This document shows positions 1 to 5,753 of a stretch of DNA of 8,873 nt, in pieces. How positions within the stretch are numbered: position 1 is the first letter of the stretch; the number at the start of each line of letters is the position of its first letter. This DNA is from Bacteroidota bacterium (GTDB lineage Bacteria; Bacteroidota; Bacteroidia; Bacteroidales; JADFUO01), in contig JAUWKH010000057.1 of assembly GCA_030614305.1 (NCBI GenBank), positions 1-8,873 on the forward strand. The letters run 5' to 3'. The notes under the pieces were generated by a model, which was not told where the DNA came from, made no database searches, and saw only the letters and a list, made by a program, of their open reading frames with translations. Position numbers and translations under genes: made by a program.

Positions 1-732
1 ACCGGATCAGTTCAAAGCAAACATTATATTACTGATGTAAAAGTTTATGAAGAAAGCTTTCGCAGATGTTTTGAAATATTTTATGGAAACATGAGTGATT
101 ATTGTATCCTTGCACTTTTACCTTCTTATCTTAAAAGGGAAAATTCGTCTTTGGTTTATATGATTAATGATTTGATTAAAAAAAGCGGTAATCCTGAAAG
201 CGGATTTTATTTGAATAATTATGATGAACTAATTGATAAATTAAATAGCTTGAAAAATTCAGGTAAAAAAGTAATTTTATTTGGAGTAACTTTTGCCCTG
301 CTTGACATTGCCGAAAAATATTCATTGGATTTTCCCGACCTGATTATTATTGAAACCGGCGGCATGAAAGGAAGAAAAGAAGAAATTATCAGGCAGGAAT
401 TACATGAAATATTATGCCGGGGTTTTGGTGTAAGAATAATACATTCGGAATACGGGATGACAGAATTATTATCTCAGGCATATTCAAAAGGAGATGGAAT
501 TTTTAAAACACCTCCGTGGATGAAAATTTTAATCAGGGATATTAATGACCCGCTTACAATAATTGGAAATAATAAATCAGGTGGAATAAATGTGATTGAT
601 CTGGCAAATTATAATTCCTGCTCGTTCATAGCCACTCAGGATTTAGGGAAATTGTTTAACGATGACTCGTTTGAAGTTTTAGGCAGGTTTGATACAAGCG
701 ATATCAGAGGCTGTAGTTTGATGGTGGAATGA
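1..732 (+). CDS. LuxE-like acyl-protein synthetase / acyltransferase, C-terminal part (5' end outside window)
   Basis: The reading frame is open from the first base of the window, so the gene starts upstream; the first ATG in the window (position 91) is internal. The visible 243 residues begin TGSVQSKHY, which fits the end of the glycine/threonine-rich phosphate loop (SGTTGS) of ANL-type adenylating enzymes. A second ANL signature, EYGMTE, lies at about visible residues 150-155, and the protein ends with GRFDTSDIRGCSLMV, typical of the LuxE/acyl-protein synthetase family (PF04443). Members of this family activate a fatty acid as acyl-AMP and pass it to a protein thiol; in luminous bacteria LuxE feeds the fatty acid reductase. 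Nothing here suggests luminescence, and the substrate of Bacteroidota homologues is unknown to me. About 90-100 N-terminal residues are probably missing. A related phenylacetate-CoA-ligase-like or CapK-like role is possible. The gene ends with TGA and converges on the SRAP gene. Confidence 0.8.
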   Translation, partial: TGSVQSKHYITDVKVYEESFRRCFEIFYGNMSDYCILALLPSYLKRENSSLVYMINDLIKKSGNPESGFYLNNYDELIDKLNSLKNSGKKVILFGVTFALLDIAEKYSLDFPDLIIIETGGMKGRKEEIIRQELHEILCRGFGVRIIHSEYGMTELLSQAYSKGDGIFKTPPWMKILIRDINDPLTIIGNNKSGGINVIDLANYNSCSFIATQDLGKLFNDDSFEVLGRFDTSDIRGCSLMVE

Positions 733-740
733 ACATAGGA

Positions 741-817
741 ATGGTTAAATGTTGGGGTCCCGAAATTTCTGGAGAAATCCCGATAAACGAAGTGGTCGGG
801 AGTTAGATGGTTAAATG
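741..817. repeat. Small direct and inverted repeats in a convergent intergenic region
   Basis: The 11-mer ATGGTTAAATG occurs twice, at 741-751 and 807-817. Between the copies are two short inverted repeats: ATTTCT/AGAAAT (765-770 with 773-778) and TCCCGA/TCGGGA (778-783 with 796-801, 12-nt loop). A further TCCCGA lies at 758-763 and could pair with 796-801 instead. The arms look like remnants of a small dispersed intergenic element. The stretch lies between the 3' ends of two convergent genes, so a hairpin here could also act in transcription termination, but neither strand shows the T-run expected of an intrinsic terminator. Confidence 0.5.
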
Positions 818-850
818 GCTGAATTGTTAGTAATAATTTTCCCAAATCAA

Positions 851-878
851 AATTCGTAATTCGTAAACTGTAATTCGC
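851..878. repeat. AATTCGT short repeat array
   Basis: AATTCGT occurs twice in tandem (851-857 and 858-864), and a third near-copy, AATTCGC, sits at 872-878, so the spacing is a multiple of 7 nt. The array stops 3 nt before the stop codon of the SRAP gene (882-884). It may be a remnant of a longer simple-sequence tract. No coding or regulatory role is evident. Confidence 0.5.
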
Positions 879-881
879 AAA

Positions 882-1550
882 TCACAATGCATTAACCGGT
901 TTTATTATTTCAGCAGAATCGTTTATAGGTGAATTAACTAATTTTGAGATTTGATATGCAGTCATTTCATTAGAAGGATATGGCTCGAGTAATTTGCTTA
1001 GTTCATCTGTGTTATTATTTTCAAGCCAGTTTTTTTCATCATTTTTATTCAAGATCACCGGCATTCGCTGGTGAATGTTTTTCATCAATTCATTTGGTGA
1101 AGTTGTGATTATTGCAAATGAATGTATTGGTTTTCCTTCTGAGTCTTTCCATGTATCCCAAATTCCTGCCATTGAAAATAAAGTCTCGTTTTTCAAGAAG
1201 ACCCTGTATGGGATTTTATCTTTTTCTTCCACTTTTTTCCATTCATAAAATCCGTCGCTCAAAACCAGACAGCGTTTTCGTTTAAATGAATTTTTAAATT
1301 ATGGTTTTTGAATAACAGTTTCTGCTCTTGCATTTATGAGTTTATTACCTATTGAAGGGTCTTTTGCCCAGAAAGGAATTAATCCCCAGCGGAAAAAACT
1401 TAATTTACCCGGTATAACATTTGAAATTACAGCAAGATTTTGTGACGGTGCACAATTATAACTTGGCTTGTAATTTGACTCATCAACTTCAACATCAAAT
1501 CGTTCTTCAATAATTCTTGTTAAAGGTGAAAATGAAAATCGGCCACACAT
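882..1550 (-). pseudogene. SRAP/HMCES (YedK-type) abasic-site-binding protein, interrupted by one in-frame TAA
   Basis: SRAP-domain proteins (PF02586) form a covalent thiazolidine link through Cys2 to abasic sites in single-stranded DNA, shielding them from strand breakage. From the ATG at 1548-1550 the frame encodes MCGRF, then FFRWGLIPFWAKD and INARAETV, reaches a TAA at 1299-1301 (codon 84), and continues in the same frame with FKNSFKRKRCLVLSDGFYEW through HQRMPVIL to a TGA at 882-884. The total of 222 codons is normal for the family. All active-site residues can be read: Cys2, Asn73, Glu103 and His160; the last matches the number I recall for E. coli YedK. Family members usually read EKPSF where this one reads QKP-stop-F, so a serine TCA changed to TAA by one base would explain the lesion. 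No frameshift is present. A TTG at codon 97 could in principle restart translation, but that product would lack Cys2. The alternatives are a sequencing error, a recent pseudogene, or read-through. It lies downstream of umuC on the same strand. Confidence 0.88.
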
Positions 1551-1652
1551 GATTACTGGTATTAAATTTTATTTAACTACTCATTCGGTTTTAATAATTG
1601 TAAATAAGCAGAATATGTTTCACTCAAAGGAAATGCAAAGAAGACACAAAAA

Positions 1653-1701
1653 ACGCAAAGAGCAAAAATACAAACATTTAACGACTTTTCGGTCTTTGCG
1701 T
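1653..1701 (-). terminator. ACGCAAAGA/TCTTTGCGT inverted repeat, possible terminator downstream of umuC
   Basis: A perfect 9-bp inverted repeat, ACGCAAAGA at 1653-1661 and TCTTTGCGT at 1693-1701, encloses a 31-nt spacer that contains a smaller CGA/TCG stem. Read on the - strand, as a transcript leaving umuC would be, the second arm is followed directly by a run of five T, as in an intrinsic terminator. The arm begins about 70 nt past the umuC stop and would separate the xse-umu operon from the SRAP gene. A further GCAAAGA copy lies at 1635-1641, so this may equally be a dispersed repeat. The long spacer makes termination uncertain. Confidence 0.35.
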
Positions 1702-1771
1702 GAAATCCTTCTATCATTCCATTATTCCTGTTTTTTTATACAAAAAGGTTTTTGGACCAATCTCAATTACA

Positions 1772-3061
1772 TTATACGGAGTTATTTGCTTGATCAATAT
1801 TTATAGTTAAAATATCCTCCCATTTTGTTGTGTAGCAGGGCGAAAGTTTTTCCTGACGCATTTTCCATGGCCTTAATGTTCCCTGAATAGCGTAACCGAT
1901 TTTATCCCTGCCTAATTTTTTATTTATTTTATCAATCGTATTCATTAATTCTTTGCTTTTTTCCCTGTCTTTTTCGTCCCATAAAACAATTTGCCTTTGG
2001 TTATCAGAAATAAGGTTTGTAACAATCACCCCCGATTTTTTATATTTATATCCTTTACGGAAAATACTTTTTAATGCTTTTACAGTATAATGAATTAATT
2101 CAATAGTGTCGTTAGTTGCAACCGGAAGCTGAATAATTTTATAATTTGCATATTGAGGATCTTTTGAAAATCTGTTGGTCATTAAAAAAACTATTAATGT
2201 TTGTGCAAAAGAATGTTGTTTCCGTAGTTTTTCCGCAGTTCTTGTAACATAAGTAGTTGTTGCCTGTTCAATTTCTTCGTAATTTTCAAGCGGATGACCG
2301 TAAGAACGCGAGGTGCAAATTTCTTTTTTATCGGCAGGATTTAGATCAAGCGGATAACAAACCTCTCCTCTTAATTCCAAAACGATTCGCTGGCTTACCA
2401 CTCCCATGTGTTTTTTTACCCATTGATCGTCAGTATTTTTTAATTGCAGGGCAGTTCTAATATTGTTTTTTATTAAAAATTTACTGTGTTTCCTGCCAAT
2501 ACCCCAAATATTTTCGACTTTAACTTTTTCCAGTGCCTTATCTTTTTCAGGAAGATTAATTAAATCAAGAACACCGGAATAATCCGGATATTTTTTTGCA
2601 AGATGGTTTGCAATTTTGGCTAATGTTTTTGTTGGTGCCACTCCGATGGAAACCGGCATGCCTGTCCATTGTTTGATTGTTTTTTTAATTTTTTGCGAAT
2701 AGTCAGAAAGATTTATTCCCGGCATTTCCGAAAGGTCAAGAAAAGCTTCATCAATAGAGTAAATTTCTAATTCGGGAGTAAAGTTGCTAAGTATCATCAT
2801 CACTCTTTGGGAAATATCGCCATATAAAGTAAAATTTGTAGAGAATACATGAATATTGTTTTTTTTAATAGTTTCCTGATGTTCAAAATAAGGTGCCCCC
2901 ATTTTCAGTCCCAGCGACTTAGCTTCATTTGAACGTGCAATAATACAGCCGTCGTTATTGGAAAGAACAATAACCGGTTTTCCCTCAAGCTTAGGATTGA
3001 AAACCCTTTCGCAGGAAGCAAAAAAATTATTACAGTCAACAAGAGCAAAAATTTTGTTCAT
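1772..3061 (-). CDS. umuC: UmuC, Y-family translesion DNA polymerase (Pol V catalytic subunit)
   Basis: The 429-residue product starts MNKIFALVDCNNFF. The frame is open upstream to 3187, but that extension overlaps the Nudix gene and has no family similarity, so the ATG at 3059-3061 was chosen. Domains: palm/fingers (residues 4 to about 150) with catalytic Asp9 and the SIDEAFLDL motif carrying Asp104-Glu105; helix-hairpin-helix thumb (about 182-207, IWGIGRKHSKFL); little finger (about 245-355); and a C-terminal DUF4113-like segment (about 370-425). QIVLW at 357-361 sits where the QLNLF beta-clamp-binding motif occurs in E. coli UmuC. The steric-gate position reads Phe14, where E. coli UmuC has Tyr11. 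The enzyme copies past lesions in the cytoplasm together with the processed UmuD dimer. The length matches the E. coli protein (422 residues). It follows the Nudix gene after a 31-nt gap and is probably the last gene of the operon. Confidence 0.95.
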   Translation of the reverse strand: MNKIFALVDCNNFFASCERVFNPKLEGKPVIVLSNNDGCIIARSNEAKSLGLKMGAPYFEHQETIKKNNIHVFSTNFTLYGDISQRVMMILSNFTPELEIYSIDEAFLDLSEMPGINLSDYSQKIKKTIKQWTGMPVSIGVAPTKTLAKIANHLAKKYPDYSGVLDLINLPEKDKALEKVKVENIWGIGRKHSKFLIKNNIRTALQLKNTDDQWVKKHMGVVSQRIVLELRGEVCYPLDLNPADKKEICTSRSYGHPLENYEEIEQATTTYVTRTAEKLRKQHSFAQTLIVFLMTNRFSKDPQYANYKIIQLPVATNDTIELIHYTVKALKSIFRKGYKYKKSGVIVTNLISDNQRQIVLWDEKDREKSKELMNTIDKINKKLGRDKIGYAIQGTLRPWKMRQEKLSPCYTTKWEDILTINIDQANNSV

Positions 3062-3075
3062 TAACTGATTAGTTA
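3062..3075 (-). promoter_or_regulatory. Short inverted repeat abutting the umuC start codon
   Basis: On the transcribed strand TAACT-AATC-AGTTA lies immediately before the umuC ATG, giving a 5-bp stem with a 4-nt loop. Its position could influence translation initiation of umuC. The stem is AT-rich and weak, and may be chance. Confidence 0.2.
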
Positions 3076-3092
3076 CAAATATTTTATAGTCC

Positions 3093-3521
3093 TTAAATTT
3101 TCCCCATCGCCATTTTAAAAATTTCCTCATGATCAAATGCCAGTGGAGGAATTTTTTTAACCGGAAACCATTGAGTTTTTTGTGCATCGTCGCCGGCTTG
3201 CAATCGCGAATTATTTATATCGTTAAAACCATAAAAAACCACTGATACTACTCTGCCTCTCGGGTCGCGATCAACCGCCCCGAATGTATGAAGTTGTTTT
3301 AATTTTATTTCTGATAAGCCGGTTTCTTCTTTTAATTCCCGTGAAGCTGCATTTTCAGGTGTTTCATCCATGTCAACGAATCCGCCCGGAAATGCCCATT
3401 TCCCTTCAAACGGAGGATATTTTCGTTCAATCAACAATACTTTCAAATCCGTATTGTCTTTCAGAAAAACAACACAGTCAACCGTTAATGCTGGTCTCGG
3501 ATATTCGTACGTATAACTCAT
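3093..3521 (-). CDS. Nudix hydrolase (ADP-ribose pyrophosphatase/MutT-like) between umuD and umuC
   Basis: The 142-residue protein carries a perfect Nudix box (GX5EX7REUXEEXGU) at residues 47-69, with G47, E53, R61-E62-L63, E65-E66 and G68-L69. These residues bind the divalent metals used to hydrolyse nucleoside diphosphate-X substrates. The N-terminal YPRPALTVDCVVF and the C-terminal PPLAFDHEEIF are typical of the COG1051 ADP-ribose pyrophosphatase branch, but the substrate cannot be read from the sequence. It has no C-terminal winged helix, so it is not an NrtR-type regulator. The ATG overlaps the TGA of umuD (ATGA), which implies translational coupling, and umuC starts 31 nt after its stop. 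By position it would be co-expressed with the Pol V proteins. Removal of damaged nucleotides (such as oxidised dNTPs) or of ADP-ribose during the damage response is inference only. Confidence 0.93.
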   Translation of the reverse strand: MSYTYEYPRPALTVDCVVFLKDNTDLKVLLIERKYPPFEGKWAFPGGFVDMDETPENAASRELKEETGLSEIKLKQLHTFGAVDRDPRGRVVSVVFYGFNDINNSRLQAGDDAQKTQWFPVKKIPPLAFDHEEIFKMAMGKI

Positions 3522-3949
3522 AGTTTATGAATTGCAAATGTAACAATCCCCCAGATTTTAAAATCCATATCTTCGGTAATTTCAATAGGTTTGAAATTTT
3601 CGTTTTCGGGTTGCAAAAAAAGTTTCTTTGTTTTTTTTATAATTCTTTTTACAGTGAATTCGCCATCAATAACTCCAATTACAATTTTATTATTTGCCGG
3701 TTCTGCCGAGCGGTCAACAACCAAAATATCACCATCGTAAATTCCACTGTTTATCATTGAATTTCCGTTAACTTTCACCAAAAATGTAGCCGGTTGGTTT
3801 TTGATCAGATATTCATTCAAATCCAGTTTTTTATCAATGTAATCTTCGGCGGGTGAAGGAAAACCTGCAGAAATCAAATCAGAATATAAAGGCAATTCCT
3901 TTATAGCGGATTTACCGGGTTTAAAAATTTCAAAAACTTTTTTTTTCAA
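3518..3949 (-). CDS. umuD: UmuD, S24-family self-cleaving subunit of DNA polymerase V
   Basis: The 143-residue protein is the length of E. coli UmuD (139). It has an autocleavage site Ala28-Gly29 within ISAGFPSPAEDYID, the nucleophile Ser64 in GNSMINSGI, and the general-base Lys101 in GEFTVKRI. The spacings 28-64 (36) and 64-101 (37) equal those of E. coli (24-60-97). No DNA-binding helix-turn-helix precedes the peptidase domain, so it is UmuD rather than LexA. RecA-stimulated cleavage would yield UmuD', the partner of UmuC. The start is a TTG (3947-3949): an in-frame TAA directly precedes it, and the encoded MKKKVFEIFKP fits the family N-terminus, so no upstream start exists. The leader has no obvious Shine-Dalgarno. 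It follows xseB by 34 nt and overlaps the Nudix gene by 4 nt. I saw no LexA-type operator (CTGT-N8-ACAG or GAAC-N4-GTTC) in the gap. Confidence 0.94.
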   Translation of the reverse strand: MKKKVFEIFKPGKSAIKELPLYSDLISAGFPSPAEDYIDKKLDLNEYLIKNQPATFLVKVNGNSMINSGIYDGDILVVDRSAEPANNKIVIGVIDGEFTVKRIIKKTKKLFLQPENENFKPIEITEDMDFKIWGIVTFAIHKL

Positions 3950-3983
3950 TTATTCAGTTTTTTATTAATGAGTTATAATTATT

Positions 3984-4208
3984 TTAATCTGTCACATCAG
4001 GAATTTCATCATTTTCCTGAAGTTCCTCAAGGATTTTATTTACATCTTCTTCAGTGGATGTAAGCTTACCCTTGCAGATTTTAATAAGCTTTGAAGCCCG
4101 CTTGACTTTTGTGGAAAGTTCATCCACAGAGATATCTCCTTCTTCGATTTCATTGACGATCTCTTTCAATTCCCTGAAAGCTTCTTCGTAAGTAATTTTT
4201 TCTTCCAT
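3984..4208 (-). CDS. xseB: XseB, exodeoxyribonuclease VII small subunit
   Basis: The 74-residue acidic, all-helical protein starts MEEKITYEEAFRELKEIVNEIEEG, matching the conserved family core in which the T-Y-E-E-A-F segment is followed by L-x-x-I-V-x-x-L/I-E. E. coli XseB is 80 residues. Several XseB subunits bind the C-terminal helices of XseA to build exonuclease VII, which degrades single-stranded DNA from both ends to oligonucleotides in mismatch and damage repair. An ATG 45 nt upstream (4251-4253) would put the first 15 residues inside xseA, so the ATG at 4206-4208 was preferred; it begins one base after the xseA stop, implying translational coupling. The start choice is fairly secure and the family is clear from both sequence and context. 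Confidence 0.92.
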   Translation of the reverse strand: MEEKITYEEAFRELKEIVNEIEEGDISVDELSTKVKRASKLIKICKGKLTSTEEDVNKILEELQENDEIPDVTD

Positions 4209-4209
4209 G

Positions 4210-5598
4210 TTATTTTTCAATTGATTCAATAATACTTTCAATTTTTCCGGCAAACAATTTAGTAATTATTTTATCAGCTTTTTTCAATAAATCTATATTT
4301 TTTAAAGATTTACCCTGATAATAAGTGATACTGTATCCTCTTTTCAATACATTATCAGGATTAAGCAAGCTTACTTTTTCGTTAATTCCGTTCAGGTCAT
4401 TTTCTTTTTGAGTTATAAATTGCCTGAGATGCATTAAAAAAAGATTCAGGTTGTTGTTAATTTCACTTTGCTGTTTAGTCAAAAGGTGCTGTGAGTGGTT
4501 ACGTAAGTCGGATTTAATACCAACGACCTTCTCACGGTATTTACTGATAAAAGAAAATGTAAGCTGCCTGAAATTATATGTTGTATTTTTTAGTGATTGC
4601 TTAAAAACATCAAACAGTCGCAGGGAAACCAGTCGGAAATACTTGATATTTTCGTACAGCTTTTTATTATTTTTATCTATCAGCGTCAATGAATTTTCAA
4701 TAAGACTTTTTTCATGTTCCTTTAACGGGACTGCAAAATTATGAAACTGCTGGATTAGAAATTCAGCAAGTTTTGTGGGCGTAATATTATTGTGGGCAGC
4801 CATTTCCACAACTGTTTCATTTGTTGCATGTCCGATACCTGTAAGTACAGGGATCGGGAAAAGAGCAATTTCTTTTGCTAATTCATAAGTATTATAACAT
4901 GCTAATCCAACATCACCTCCACCACCACGAATAATGGCAACCACATCAAAATGGTGAATAACTTTTTTTATTCTCTTTAACCGGTTAATAATGGAATCAG
5001 CAGCTTTATCACCCTGAAGCAATGATGGGAATAGCATGTGGAAAAATCTGTAACCCCAGTCGTTTTTATCAATTACATTGAGAAAGTCCGAGTAACCTTT
5101 ACTTGTTTCCACTGAAATTAGAGCGATTCGTTTTGGCAGAATAGGTAATTTCAGTTTTTTATTATTTTCAAAAATACCTTCTTTTTTTAATCTGTTGATG
5201 GTTTCCTGTTTTTCACGTTCAAGTTCACCTAAAGTATAACTTGGGTCTATATCAATTAAATGAAGACTAAGTCCATAAACGGAATTAAAATTAATCCTGG
5301 CATTAAACAAAATATTAATTCCATCTTTTAATGGTTCTTTCAGAATATCCTGGAATCTTTTGTTTACACGTTGATAATCATTTGACCATATATTAGCCCT
5401 GATCTGTGCGACAAGCTTTCCGCCGCGTTTTTCAACCAGGTCTGGATAGCAATGACCGGAATGTTTATAATAATTCAGTTTGGTCATTTCTGCTTTTACC
5501 CAAAATGAATTGTTGTATCGCTTTGAAATGGTTTTTTCAATGCTTTTTGTTACTTCAAGCAATGAGAATACTTTCCGGTCATTTATTATTTCAGACAT
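4210..5598 (-). CDS. xseA: XseA, exodeoxyribonuclease VII large subunit
   Basis: The 462-residue protein matches the family length (E. coli 456). Residues about 10-118 form the OB-fold nucleic-acid-binding domain. The nuclease domain runs from about 125, with LPKRIALISVETSKGYSDFL (Asp171), AIIRGGGGDVGLACYN (Arg224) and GIGHATNETVVEM (His257). The C-terminal part, about 290-430, is long helices rich in Lys, Glu and Leu, fitting the coiled-coil region that binds XseB. Asp171, Arg224 and His257 line up with E. coli Asp155, Arg205 and His238. The position of E. coli Asp241 is Asn260 here. The RGGGGDVGLACYN wording differs from proteobacterial RGGGSLEDLWSFN. It is the first gene of the likely xseA-xseB-umuD-Nudix-umuC transcript and is divergent from the TonB receptor gene. 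Confidence 0.95.
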   Translation of the reverse strand: MSEIINDRKVFSLLEVTKSIEKTISKRYNNSFWVKAEMTKLNYYKHSGHCYPDLVEKRGGKLVAQIRANIWSNDYQRVNKRFQDILKEPLKDGINILFNARINFNSVYGLSLHLIDIDPSYTLGELEREKQETINRLKKEGIFENNKKLKLPILPKRIALISVETSKGYSDFLNVIDKNDWGYRFFHMLFPSLLQGDKAADSIINRLKRIKKVIHHFDVVAIIRGGGGDVGLACYNTYELAKEIALFPIPVLTGIGHATNETVVEMAAHNNITPTKLAEFLIQQFHNFAVPLKEHEKSLIENSLTLIDKNNKKLYENIKYFRLVSLRLFDVFKQSLKNTTYNFRQLTFSFISKYREKVVGIKSDLRNHSQHLLTKQQSEINNNLNLFLMHLRQFITQKENDLNGINEKVSLLNPDNVLKRGYSITYYQGKSLKNIDLLKKADKIITKLFAGKIESIIESIEK

Positions 5599-5624
5599 GG
5601 TTTTTTTCTTTTGTATGTCAAATC

Positions 5625-5632
5625 CAAAATTA
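5625..5632 (-). promoter_or_regulatory. Candidate Bacteroidota -7 promoter element for xseA and the downstream operon
   Basis: On the - strand TAATTTTG matches the Bacteroidota sigma-factor -7 consensus TAnnTTTG exactly. It lies 26 nt upstream of the xseA ATG, a sensible distance for a short leader. No TTTG -33 element is seen at the usual spacing; the nearest candidate upstream is about 29 nt away. The element lies in the 155-nt divergent gap 5599-5753. I found no convincing promoter for the + strand receptor gene there, only weak partial matches; its ATG is preceded by an A-rich leader. Confidence 0.33.
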
Positions 5633-5753
5633 CGTAAAAAATCGAAAGGATGGAATTATTTCAAATTAAAATATAACCTTGTATCGTGAATAATACTACT
5701 TAAAATACTTTTAATTTTCTTCCTTCGTTAATATTTTCGGTTTTAAAAAGAAA

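Noticed and set aside
636..845. Open frame of 69 codons on the - strand over the LuxE-like 3' end
   Set aside because: It is antisense to the conserved LuxE-like C-terminus and its other half is the intergenic repeat region.
741..878. CRISPR array
   Set aside because: The repeats are 7-11 nt, irregularly spaced and lack uniform spacers; no cas genes are present.
1301..1550. A short standalone SRAP N-terminal protein of 83 residues as a functional gene
   Set aside because: Glu103 and His160 lie after the stop and the frame continues intact with them, so the piece is half of one broken gene.
1741..1760. CAAAAAGGTTTTTG and TTGGACCAA palindromic stretch as an intrinsic terminator
   Set aside because: The possible stems are short or have a 2-nt loop, and no suitable T-run follows a GC-rich stem on the - strand.
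1549..1806. Open frame of 85 codons on the + strand in the umuC-SRAP gap
   Set aside because: It runs through the GCAAAG repeats and overlaps the umuC 3' end, is rich in Lys/Arg from the repeat, and has no recognisable domain.
3062..3187. A 42-codon N-terminal extension of umuC
   Set aside because: It is the antisense-free read-through of the Nudix 3' end in another frame; family members begin at the MNKIFALVDC start.
3950..3983. An SOS (LexA) operator ahead of umuD
   Set aside because: No CTGT-N8-ACAG or GAAC-N4-GTTC pattern is present; a CTG-N6-CAG match nearby lies in the xseB 3' coding end and is too short to count.
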